From Alcaligenaceae bacterium UBA6179 (GTDB lineage: Bacteria; Pseudomonadota; Gammaproteobacteria; Burkholderiales; Burkholderiaceae_B), in assembly GCA_002422175.1 (NCBI GenBank), contig DITR01000099.1:21438-34428 (forward strand): a stretch of DNA of 12,991 nucleotides, in the 5' to 3' direction. Shown one piece after another: positions 1-5,649 of the stretch; position 1 is the first letter of the stretch, and every line of letters begins with the position of its first letter. The translations under genes were made by a program, and so were the position numbers. The notes beneath the pieces were generated by a model. That model saw only the letters and a list, made by a program, of their open reading frames with translations, had not been told where the DNA came from and did no database searches.

Positions 1-48
1 GGCGATATGGGCGGTATGGGTGGTATGGGCGGTGGTATGGGGTTCTAA
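1..48 (+). CDS. groEL: Chaperonin GroEL, C-terminal end only (partial)
   Basis: Only the last 15 codons and the TAA stop lie in the window. They encode a tail rich in Gly-Gly-Met repeats that ends Gly-Met-Gly-Phe. This flexible GGM tail is characteristic of the 60-kDa chaperonin GroEL, where it projects into the folding cavity of the tetradecamer. The frame is open from base 1, so the rest of the gene lies to the left. The gene is convergent with cpoB, and two hairpins (56-78 and 96-131) separate them. Other proteins with GGM tails are conceivable, but a terminal Met-Gly-Phe after this repeat is typical of proteobacterial GroEL. Confidence 0.9.
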   Translation, partial: GDMGGMGGMGGGMGF

Positions 49-55
49 AACCCTT

Positions 56-78
56 AGGGGTCTTAAGACCCCTGTTTT
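56..78 (+). terminator. Intrinsic terminator behind groEL
   Basis: A perfect inverted repeat with 9-bp arms (AGGGGTCTT and AAGACCCCT, 56-73) starts 8 bp after the groEL stop and is followed by GTTTT. In RNA the central TTAA would form the loop, leaving a GC-rich stem. This is the expected position for termination of the groES-groEL transcript. Confidence 0.7.
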
Positions 79-95
79 ACCAGCTTCTACCAAAG

Positions 96-131
96 AAAAA
101 GCTTGGGTTCCAAAAGAACTCAAGCTTTTTT
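96..131. terminator. Second, probably bidirectional terminator between groEL and cpoB
   Basis: A 15-bp stem (left arm 96-110, right arm 116-130, loop CAAAA) has runs of A on its left edge and T on its right edge, so it can act in both directions. Read rightward it has one G-U pair and runs into TTTTTTGTTT. Read leftward the same position is an A-C mismatch, and the hairpin ends in CTTTTTC. It lies 30 bp after the cpoB stop on the minus strand and backs up the first groEL hairpin. Confidence 0.75.
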
Positions 132-160
132 GTTTAACCCTTCAAAACGATTAAAGCAAT

Positions 161-820
161 TTAAGACAGCAACTTCAAACGTTTTGCAGCAGTTTCAGCA
201 GCAGGTGTCTTGGGGTAATCTTTAATGATTTTCTGTAGCGTTGCTTTAGAACCCGTACGATTGTTTAACTCAAACTGACTGCCCGCTACGACCAAAAGAG
301 CATCAGGTGCGCGGGCATGGTCAGGAAATTGCTTGGCCATAGCTTGTAATTGCGTCATGGCGGTTTTGAAGTCTTTTAAAGCATAACTGCTACTACCTTG
401 ATAAAACATAGCTGTCGGCACAAGGGGGCTATTAGGGTAAAGCGTTAAAAATGCGCCCAAAGAAGCCGAGGCTTCTTTGAATTCACTCTTACGAAAAAAC
501 TCTAAGCCACCGTCAAAGGCTGATTGTTCAGCTGCGTTGGCGCCTTTCTCACTTGAGCTAGACAAACCCGAAGGTGCGCCGCTAGTGGGTCGACCAAGCT
601 CTTCTAACTGACCCCGTATACGAGCAACTTCTTGTTCAAGTTGATCGATACGAGAGGAAAGCTGAATGCTTGCCCGCTGGCTAGACTCGGTTAAGTCACG
701 TACTTGCTGGCGCAATTGAATAATGGCTTCTCGCGCTTCACTATCGCTAAACGCGTGCGCCATAGGCATAGAAGCCAAAAGCACACCAGCCAAAACAATT
801 TTTGAGTACATTGCTCTCAT
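161..820 (-). CDS. cpoB: Cell division coordinator CpoB (YbgF), periplasmic TPR protein
   Basis: CpoB is a periplasmic protein that binds TolA and links outer-membrane constriction by Tol-Pal with septal peptidoglycan synthesis. The 219-residue product has a signal peptide ending at AHA (about residue 23), then a heptad-like coiled coil (about 28-76, the trimerisation region in the family), a Gly/Ser/Pro linker (about 77-100) and a tetratricopeptide-like C-terminal domain (about 100-219). Repeats can be seen around FFRKSEFKEA, YALKDFKTAM and FELNNRTGSKA. The chosen ATG has AGGTAA eight bases upstream; an in-frame ATG at codon 4 is an alternative. It is the last gene of the Tol-Pal block, 58 bp after pal, which matches the usual order tolQRAB-pal-cpoB. 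Length is somewhat below the roughly 260 residues of the E. coli protein. Confidence 0.9.
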   Translation of the reverse strand: MRAMYSKIVLAGVLLASMPMAHAFSDSEAREAIIQLRQQVRDLTESSQRASIQLSSRIDQLEQEVARIRGQLEELGRPTSGAPSGLSSSSEKGANAAEQSAFDGGLEFFRKSEFKEASASLGAFLTLYPNSPLVPTAMFYQGSSSYALKDFKTAMTQLQAMAKQFPDHARAPDALLVVAGSQFELNNRTGSKATLQKIIKDYPKTPAAETAAKRLKLLS

Positions 821-872
821 AAGAAAGGTTACCTAAAACAAATAATAATTAAATCATCAACAAACCATAACT

Positions 873-893
873 AAAGTGCTACTGAGCACGTTT
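873..893 (-). other. Small stem-loop at the pal stop codon
   Basis: On the minus strand AAA(C)GTGCT, loop CAGT, AGCACTTT can form an 8-bp stem with one bulged C. It overlaps the pal TAG stop and is followed by AGTTATGG without a T run. It could be an attenuator or an mRNA 3'-end stabiliser between pal and cpoB. It is too weak to call a terminator. Confidence 0.3.
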
Positions 894-1376
894 GTAAACG
901 ATATCAGCACGACGGTTCTCAGCGTAGTCGGCATCGGTATCACCTAGTGCCTTAGGCTTTTCTTTACCAAAGCTAATGACTTCGATTTGAACGTCGCGAG
1001 CACCGGTTAGCGTCATCATACGGCGAACGGCATCAGCACGACGTTGACCCAACGCCAAGTTGTATTCAGTGCTGCCACGCGCATCAGTGTTACCTTCAAT
1101 AACAATGGTTTGCTTGGGGTTAGCGGCTAAATAACTGGCATGCTTACCCACAATATCTTTGTACTGGCTGTCAACGGTGAAGCTATTTAGTTCAAAATAA
1201 ACCGAACGATTTGTTGCCAACACGCTGTTAGGGTTAAAAGGGTCTAAAACGCCCGAGCCGCTTGCGCCGTCTCGACCGGCACCTGAGGCTGCGTCGTCTA
1301 AAGACACGGATGAACATGCTGCTAAACTAAATGCCAAAGCGGTGATTGTTAGGCTTTTGGCAATGCGGGATTTCAT
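879..1376 (-). CDS. pal: Peptidoglycan-associated lipoprotein Pal
   Basis: Pal is the outer-membrane lipoprotein of the Tol-Pal system. It anchors the outer membrane to peptidoglycan and is recycled by TolB. The 165-residue product has a lipoprotein signal with lipobox LAAC (Cys21 would be lipidated), a short flexible Gly/Ser/Ala linker (about 22-50) and an OmpA-like C-terminal domain (about 55-165). In that domain Asp98 and Arg113, 15 residues apart, match the conserved pair that binds diaminopimelate. The ATG has AAAGGA six bases upstream. It is 170 bp from tolB, a gap large enough for its own promoter, and a hairpin with a T run lies inside that gap. Lipidation would need Lgt, which is encoded at the right of this window. 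Confidence 0.96.
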   Translation of the reverse strand: MKSRIAKSLTITALAFSLAACSSVSLDDAASGAGRDGASGSGVLDPFNPNSVLATNRSVYFELNSFTVDSQYKDIVGKHASYLAANPKQTIVIEGNTDARGSTEYNLALGQRRADAVRRMMTLTGARDVQIEVISFGKEKPKALGDTDADYAENRRADIVYKRAQ

Positions 1377-1414
1377 TATGATTCCTTTGAGGAAAGTTAA
1401 TTTTGATAAAAATG

Positions 1415-1442
1415 AATATCAAAAAAATAAGTTTAAAAGCAA
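1415..1442 (-). promoter_or_regulatory. Weak candidate promoter for pal
   Basis: On the minus strand TTGCTT (1442-1437) and GATATT (1420-1415) are 16 bp apart and would start RNA near 1407, giving a leader of about 30 nt with the AAAGGA ribosome-binding site. The hexamers match consensus only partly. The region is very AT-rich, so chance matches are likely. The reason to consider it is that a terminator-like hairpin cuts pal off from tolB. Confidence 0.2.
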
Positions 1443-1454
1443 CAAGCTTTAACT
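1421..1454 (-). terminator. Terminator-like hairpin between tolB and pal
   Basis: On the minus strand AGTTAAAGC (1454-1446), loop TTGTT, GCTTTTAAACT (1440-1430) forms a 9-bp stem with a 2-nt bulge, followed by TATTTTTTT. The stem is AT-rich, so termination is probably partial. It lies about 90 bp after the tolB stop and 45 bp before pal, where it would reduce read-through from tolB into pal and cpoB. Confidence 0.45.
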
Positions 1455-1488
1455 AAATATTAAATACTAACTACACAGTCATTAGTGT

Positions 1489-1518
1489 AAATGAATAAGG
1501 GTTTACTCGTATTCATTT
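1489..1518 (-). other. AT-rich inverted repeat downstream of tolB
   Basis: AAATGAATA (1489-1497) and TATTCATTT (1510-1518) are perfect 9-bp inverted arms around a 12-nt loop, directly next to the 22-bp tandem duplication at the tolB end. No T run follows on the minus strand. It may be a weak mRNA 3'-end structure, or chance in AT-rich DNA. Confidence 0.25.
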
Positions 1519-1562
1519 TAAATATTATTGACCAAATGGTTAAATATTATTGACCAAATGGT
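1519..1562. repeat. Exact 22-bp tandem duplication across the tolB stop codon
   Basis: Two identical 22-bp units (1519-1540 and 1541-1562) lie head to tail with no spacer. Each contains, on the minus strand, ACCATTTGGTCAATAATATT. The unit at 1541-1562 holds the last TolB codons (for Pro, in part, then Phe-Gly-Gln) and the TAA stop. The other unit repeats that stop region in the untranslated gap. The perfect identity suggests a recent slippage or duplication event. There are only two copies and no spacers, so this is not a CRISPR array. Confidence 0.9.
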
Positions 1563-2887
1563 CCCCAAGTGGGTTCGCGAATTTCACCGCTCAAAGTTGA
1601 AAGTGTTTGACGCATACGGCCATCGCTTGAGACACCTGAAAGCACTTGTCGACCCCCTTGACGTGAAGAGTAGAGCACTTGTTTACCATTTGGGGCAAAG
1701 CTAGGTGACTGATCATCAGGCCCTTCAGTTAACAGGGCTTCAGTACCTGTTGCAAGATCAATTGAGGCAATTCTGTATAAACCATCACGACGCGTCACAA
1801 CTAAAAGATTTTTACCGTCTGGTGACAACCTTGGGGTGTTGTTGTAGGGGCCATTAAAGCTAATACGACGGGCTTCACCACCATTTACCCCAACTTGGTA
1901 AATTTGTGGGCTGCCATTACGATCACTTGTAAAAAAGATAGATTGACCGTCAGGGCTGAAAACAGGCTCAGTATCGATAATCGGCGAATTGGTGATACGT
2001 CGTAAGTTTGATCCGTCAGTCGCATTTAACGTGTAAATCTGCGATAAACCATCACGTGTCAAGACAACGGCAAGGGTTTTGCCATCAGGTGACCAAGAGG
2101 GCGCAGAATTATTACCTTTAAAATTAGCGACAGGTACGCGCTTGCTGGTTGATAGCTCATGAACGTATACAACAGGCTTGCCAGACTCAAAACTCACATA
2201 AGCTAATTTTGAGCCATCAGGTGACCAGGCAGGCGAAATGATGGGCTCGCGTGAGCGCAACGCAACTTGTGGGTTCTGTCCATCAGCATCAGCAATTTGT
2301 AACTCGAAAGTGTTGCCTTGTTTTAAAACATAAGCAATACGGGTTGCAAAGACACCGCGCACGCCCGTAATTTTTTCATAGATACGGTCTGCTATTTGAT
2401 GGGCAATGCGACGTAATTCACGGTCACTACCAGTGAAAACCACGCCATCGAGTGGTGCACGATTAATGGTGTCAGCCAAACGGTATTTGACTTCATACCG
2501 ATCACCGACGAGCGCGACGGTTCCATAGGCTAAATAGTCAGCACCGCGATTACGCCATTCATCATAAGCAATGGGCGAATCAACCGTTAAGGTTGCCCCA
2601 GTTGTGTTAATTAAACGAAACTGGCCCGAGCGTGTTAAGTCGGCTCGAATCACTTCAGCAATCATGCGACCAGCGGGGTCGCCACTGAAGTCTGCAATTG
2701 CAGCGGGGTATTGTTGTGCCCCAGTTCCCGAAATATCAACTCGCAATTGGGCTTGTACGGAAGTGGCCACGCAGCCCAGAACACACAACGCTAAAATACG
2801 CTTGAAGATTACTTGGGCGCGGTTAGAAACTGCCAAGGCAAGCTTTGGCAGGCTGTAGGTGAACAAATTTAAACCAAATGATGGCAT
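1547..2887 (-). CDS. tolB: Tol-Pal system periplasmic protein TolB
   Basis: TolB is the periplasmic protein that binds Pal and, through its N-terminus, TolA. The 446-residue product has a long n-region, a hydrophobic stretch (about 31-45) and a signal-peptidase site after VQA (residue 46). An N-terminal alpha/beta domain follows (about 50-175), then a six-bladed beta-propeller (about 180-446). The propeller shows PD40-type repeats: SPAWSPDGSKLAY (218-230), APSWSPDGKTLAV (262-274), EPVFSPDGQ (307-315), TPRLSPDGK (351-359), and a diverged SPSFAPNGK (394-402). The ATG has AGGAG ten bases upstream, so the start is supported even though the signal peptide is longer than usual. It follows tolA after 16 bp. 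A 22-bp tandem duplication covers its stop codon. Confidence 0.96.
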   Translation of the reverse strand: MPSFGLNLFTYSLPKLALAVSNRAQVIFKRILALCVLGCVATSVQAQLRVDISGTGAQQYPAAIADFSGDPAGRMIAEVIRADLTRSGQFRLINTTGATLTVDSPIAYDEWRNRGADYLAYGTVALVGDRYEVKYRLADTINRAPLDGVVFTGSDRELRRIAHQIADRIYEKITGVRGVFATRIAYVLKQGNTFELQIADADGQNPQVALRSREPIISPAWSPDGSKLAYVSFESGKPVVYVHELSTSKRVPVANFKGNNSAPSWSPDGKTLAVVLTRDGLSQIYTLNATDGSNLRRITNSPIIDTEPVFSPDGQSIFFTSDRNGSPQIYQVGVNGGEARRISFNGPYNNTPRLSPDGKNLLVVTRRDGLYRIASIDLATGTEALLTEGPDDQSPSFAPNGKQVLYSSRQGGRQVLSGVSSDGRMRQTLSTLSGEIREPTWGPFGQ

Positions 2888-2903
2888 GGTGTTAAAGCTC
2901 CTG

Positions 2904-4025
2904 TCAGTCGTACATAAAGTAATTCACATCTATGTACGATGGGTATCGTCCAGAGGGTGGGGCTGGGAACGGTGTGCAGCGCTTAATACCTGCTTCCACC
3001 GCTCGGTCAAAATTTGTATTGCCTGATGGTTTTCTTAATGTCGTTGATGACACGACACCATCAGATTTTAACTGTACGCGAAACTCTGCGAAAGGGTTTG
3101 TGTTGCCAGAACGAATCGGTGTAGGAAATGATACACCCGGCTTGATACAAGAGCGAATTTTGCCAGCGTAACCCGAATCTGAGCCCCCACCGGCTTGGTT
3201 TGAGCTGGCTGTGCCTCCTGGAATTCCGGTTGCCCCCATCACATCACTTCTAAATGCATCTTTCAAGGCTTTATCAGCAGCGGCTTTTTTGGCAGCCTCA
3301 GCCGCTTTAGCAGCAGCTATTTTTTTGGCAGCCTCAGCCGCCGCAGCGGCTTGAGCTTTCGCTTCGGCCTCTTTTTTAGCCGTTTCAGCAGCCTGAACTT
3401 CTTCTGCTTTTTTCGCGGCTTCATCAGCCTTTGCTTTAGCTAGGGCAGCCTCTCTCTTTTGTTGTGCAGCTTTAAGCTCTTCTTGCTTAATTTTTTCTAA
3501 TTTAGCTTGTTCAGCACGTTGCTGTTCTATTTCTGCCAATAATCTTTCTTGTTTAATTTTTTCAAGACGTATTTTTTCAATTTTTTCTTTTTCAAGCTTT
3601 TCTTTTTCAAGCCGAGCGGTTTCAAGCGCGACTTGCTGACGCTTTTCTTCTTCTTTTTTCTTGCGGTCTTCTTCGAGCGCAATATCAGGATCAACAACGG
3701 GTTCTGGTGCTTTAGTCACAGCCGGAGGTTCGGGCGGTGGGGGCGGAGGTGGTGGAGGCGGCGGTGGTGGTGGTTCGATCGGTTTCGGCGTTTCTGGAGG
3801 AACTGGCGCTGGGTCAGTTTCAACAGGGGGCGCAGCATTGGGTGTGCCATCAGCCCATAATTCTACCTGCATGGGCCCTGCACTTTCGATTTTAAGGTTC
3901 CAGTTGGCAAACAGTAAAACGGCTAACAAAACATGAATGGTTACGGCAATGCTAAAAGCCTGCCAGTTAAAGTCATTTTGACCAGCAGTCAAATTTTCAG
4001 CGCGTGAGGTATTGCCCTTAAGCAT
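2904..4025 (-). CDS. tolA: Cell envelope integrity protein TolA
   Basis: TolA is the long inner-membrane-anchored rod of the Tol system. It spans the periplasm, reaching TolB and Pal, and is driven by TolQR. The 373-residue product has one membrane segment (about 24-42, containing His31), a Pro-rich region with 14 prolines in a row (85-98), a Lys/Glu/Ala-rich helical domain (about 115-258), a Gly/Ser linker and a TonB-like C-terminal domain (about 285-373). Cys293 and Cys350 could form the disulfide known in TolA domain III. The position of the conserved membrane Ser of E. coli TolA/TonB (Ser-x3-His) is Ala27 here. The ATG overlaps the tolR stop by one base (TAATG), which indicates translational coupling. 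The repetitive Ala/Lys region makes length variable in this family. Confidence 0.95.
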   Translation of the reverse strand: MLKGNTSRAENLTAGQNDFNWQAFSIAVTIHVLLAVLLFANWNLKIESAGPMQVELWADGTPNAAPPVETDPAPVPPETPKPIEPPPPPPPPPPPPPPEPPAVTKAPEPVVDPDIALEEDRKKKEEEKRQQVALETARLEKEKLEKEKIEKIRLEKIKQERLLAEIEQQRAEQAKLEKIKQEELKAAQQKREAALAKAKADEAAKKAEEVQAAETAKKEAEAKAQAAAAAEAAKKIAAAKAAEAAKKAAADKALKDAFRSDVMGATGIPGGTASSNQAGGGSDSGYAGKIRSCIKPGVSFPTPIRSGNTNPFAEFRVQLKSDGVVSSTTLRKPSGNTNFDRAVEAGIKRCTPFPAPPSGRYPSYIDVNYFMYD

Positions 4026-4489
4026 TAACGACCTGCAGGTTGACGATTGGGTGTGGCCTCAGACGACTTCTGGTCGACCAGTAAACCGAGCCGAGTGACC
4101 CCATTGGCGCGTAAGTCGTCCATTACTTTGACGACTGACTCATACGGTACGCGCCCATCGGCAGCAATTAAAACGGGTTGATCTGGTTGCAACACAGACA
4201 AAATAGTTTGCGCCATCGCATTACGGGGTACCTCAACAAACTGAGCCCCTGATTCACGCTTTCGCCACTGAACACTACCGTCTTGTTTAATTTGAATCTC
4301 AAGCGGTGTGATGGGTACGGAGGCCGCTTGGCCGACTGAGGGCAGTTCAACAACACCGGGTGTGATGAGGGGTGCCGTAACCATAAAAATAACCAGCAAT
4401 ACCAACATCACGTCAATGTAAGGGACGACATTGATTTCGTTTTTGAGTCGACGACCAGGCCGGCCGTAGTCTGAGCGCATAGATGACAT
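4025..4489 (-). CDS. tolR: Tol-Pal system protein TolR (ExbD family)
   Basis: TolR is an inner-membrane protein that forms the proton-driven motor with TolQ and acts on TolA. The 154-residue product has a cytoplasmic N-terminus, one membrane helix (about 23-42) and a periplasmic ExbD-like domain (about 60-145). Asp26 in YIDVMLVLLVIF matches the essential proton-carrying Asp of the TolR/ExbD family. The start overlaps the tolQ stop by one base and the stop overlaps the tolA start by one base, so tolQ, tolR and tolA are very probably translated as a coupled unit. An in-frame ATG at codon 4 is possible but less favoured because the first ATG makes the TAATG junction. Confidence 0.95.
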   Translation of the reverse strand: MSSMRSDYGRPGRRLKNEINVVPYIDVMLVLLVIFMVTAPLITPGVVELPSVGQAASVPITPLEIQIKQDGSVQWRKRESGAQFVEVPRNAMAQTILSVLQPDQPVLIAADGRVPYESVVKVMDDLRANGVTRLGLLVDQKSSEATPNRQPAGR

Positions 4490-5175
4490 TAGCGAGCCTG
4501 ACGTTGAAGAATGTTGAGAAATTCATCGACAAACGATTCAAAGCGTATCGATAAGCGGTCAATATCATGGGTGTAGCGGTTGTAGGCCACAACTGCCGGT
4601 ATGGCTGCAAATAAACCAATTGCCGTAGCAATTAACGCTTCAGCTATGCCAGGCGCAACAGCAGACAACGTTGCTTGTTGCACATTAGCTAAACCTAAAA
4701 AGGCATGCATGATACCCCAGACGGTTCCGAGCAACCCAATGTAAGGGCTGACCGAGCCAGTTGAGGCTAAGAAGTTAAGGTTTGATTCGAGGCCATCCAT
4801 TTCGCGTTGAAACGAAGCGCGCATGGCGCGACGGGCACCATCGAGCTGGTGTGATGCATCGCCTGCAACTTGAGTGCGACGCGCCTTTAAAAACTCAGTC
4901 ATACCTGCGTCAAAAATACGCGCCAAGGCACCATGTTCGGCTCGACGCGTTGAAATAGATTGGTGCAAAGTGGCTAAATCTCCGCCCGACCAAAAGTCAT
5001 TTTCAAATTGTGAGGTACGACGCAATGCTTGCTTAATAGCTGAGTATTTTGAAAAAATCACGGTCCACGATGCAATCGAAGCAACAACCAATAACAACAT
5101 GATGAGCTGAACGGGCAAACTGGCGTGCAAGATCAGCGAAACAATTGACATGTCAGTAGTAGCGGCGGAGGGCAT
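4489..5175 (-). CDS. tolQ: Tol-Pal system protein TolQ (MotA/TolQ/ExbB proton channel)
   Basis: TolQ is the polytopic inner-membrane channel subunit that couples the proton gradient to TolA movement. The 228-residue product has three membrane helices (about 22-42, 138-162 and 174-198) and a cytoplasmic loop between the first two. Thr151 and Thr184, 33 residues apart, match the two functional channel-lining threonines of E. coli TolQ (145 and 178). The frame stays open further upstream, into ybgC, but I chose the ATG at 5175. It has AGGA seven bases upstream, lies two bases after the ybgC stop, and gives almost exactly the family length (230 in E. coli). A further in-frame ATG eight codons downstream is less likely. 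Confidence 0.95.
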   Translation of the reverse strand: MPSAATTDMSIVSLILHASLPVQLIMLLLVVASIASWTVIFSKYSAIKQALRRTSQFENDFWSGGDLATLHQSISTRRAEHGALARIFDAGMTEFLKARRTQVAGDASHQLDGARRAMRASFQREMDGLESNLNFLASTGSVSPYIGLLGTVWGIMHAFLGLANVQQATLSAVAPGIAEALIATAIGLFAAIPAVVAYNRYTHDIDRLSIRFESFVDEFLNILQRQAR

Positions 5176-5177
5176 TT

Positions 5178-5630
5178 TTATTCCTGATGGGTCGATTTGA
5201 TGCATTCGACAAGTGATTGAGGTAGAGGTTTTACACGAAGCGTATCGGCATGAACACAACCCACTTTGATTGTGCCTTGGGCGAGTAGTTCCTGATCTCG
5301 TAAAACACGCTGGTGAAAGTGTAACGAAGCGCGACCAAAATAGGTGATGTCTGTATGAATATGAAGTAGCTGATCAAGCTTTGCTGGCGCCTTATATTGA
5401 ATACTAAGTTCTGCCACAATAAACATGAGCCGTGTTGAGGCAACTAATTCAGCCTGTGATACCCCTTTGCCACGAAGCCATTCAGTACGAGCGCGTTCCA
5501 TATACTTTAAATAATTAGCATAAAAAACGACGCCACCTGCATCAGTGTCTTCGTAATAGACACGGATGGGAAAAATATGCAACGGGCTGCTGCGTTGAGT
5601 TTGCAGACAATTATTTAAAGTTAAGATCAC
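5178..5630 (-). CDS. ybgC: Acyl-CoA thioesterase YbgC, Tol-Pal associated
   Basis: This is a hotdog-fold thioesterase of the 4-hydroxybenzoyl-CoA thioesterase type, cytoplasmic, almost always the first gene of tol-pal clusters. In E. coli it hydrolyses short acyl-CoAs and interacts with acyl carrier protein; its role in Tol-Pal remains unclear. The 150-residue product has the signature VYYEDTDAGGVVFYANYLKY (24-43). Asp30 aligns with the catalytic Asp18 of E. coli YbgC, and ERARTEWLR follows. The reading frame begins with GTG at 5630, directly after an in-frame TAA, and no good ribosome-binding site is visible. The first 15 or so residues are therefore uncertain, and a TTG at codon 17 (5582) is an alternative. 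It lies 19 bp after proS and 2 bp before tolQ. Confidence 0.92.
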   Translation of the reverse strand: MILTLNNCLQTQRSSPLHIFPIRVYYEDTDAGGVVFYANYLKYMERARTEWLRGKGVSQAELVASTRLMFIVAELSIQYKAPAKLDQLLHIHTDITYFGRASLHFHQRVLRDQELLAQGTIKVGCVHADTLRVKPLPQSLVECIKSTHQE

Positions 5631-5649
5631 TTAGGGGTTCAGTTAAGGT

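Noticed and set aside
1519..1562. Tandem repeat as a CRISPR remnant or attachment site
   Set aside because: There are only two units, with no spacers, no integrase or cas gene nearby, and the unit simply duplicates the end of tolB.
2571..2858. Plus-strand open frame of 95 codons opposite the start of tolB
   Set aside because: TolB is unambiguous in this region; the opposite frame lacks a ribosome-binding site and any recognisable motif.
3549..3936. Two plus-strand open frames opposite tolA, one with a long Gly tract and one Phe/Arg-rich
   Set aside because: These are mirror images of the low-complexity Pro and Lys/Glu codons of TolA, with no ribosome-binding site or independent signal.
5176..5259. 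Longer TolQ with 28 extra N-terminal residues
   Set aside because: The extension is a read-through frame inside ybgC. The ATG at 5175 has an AGGA site and gives the family length and N-terminus.
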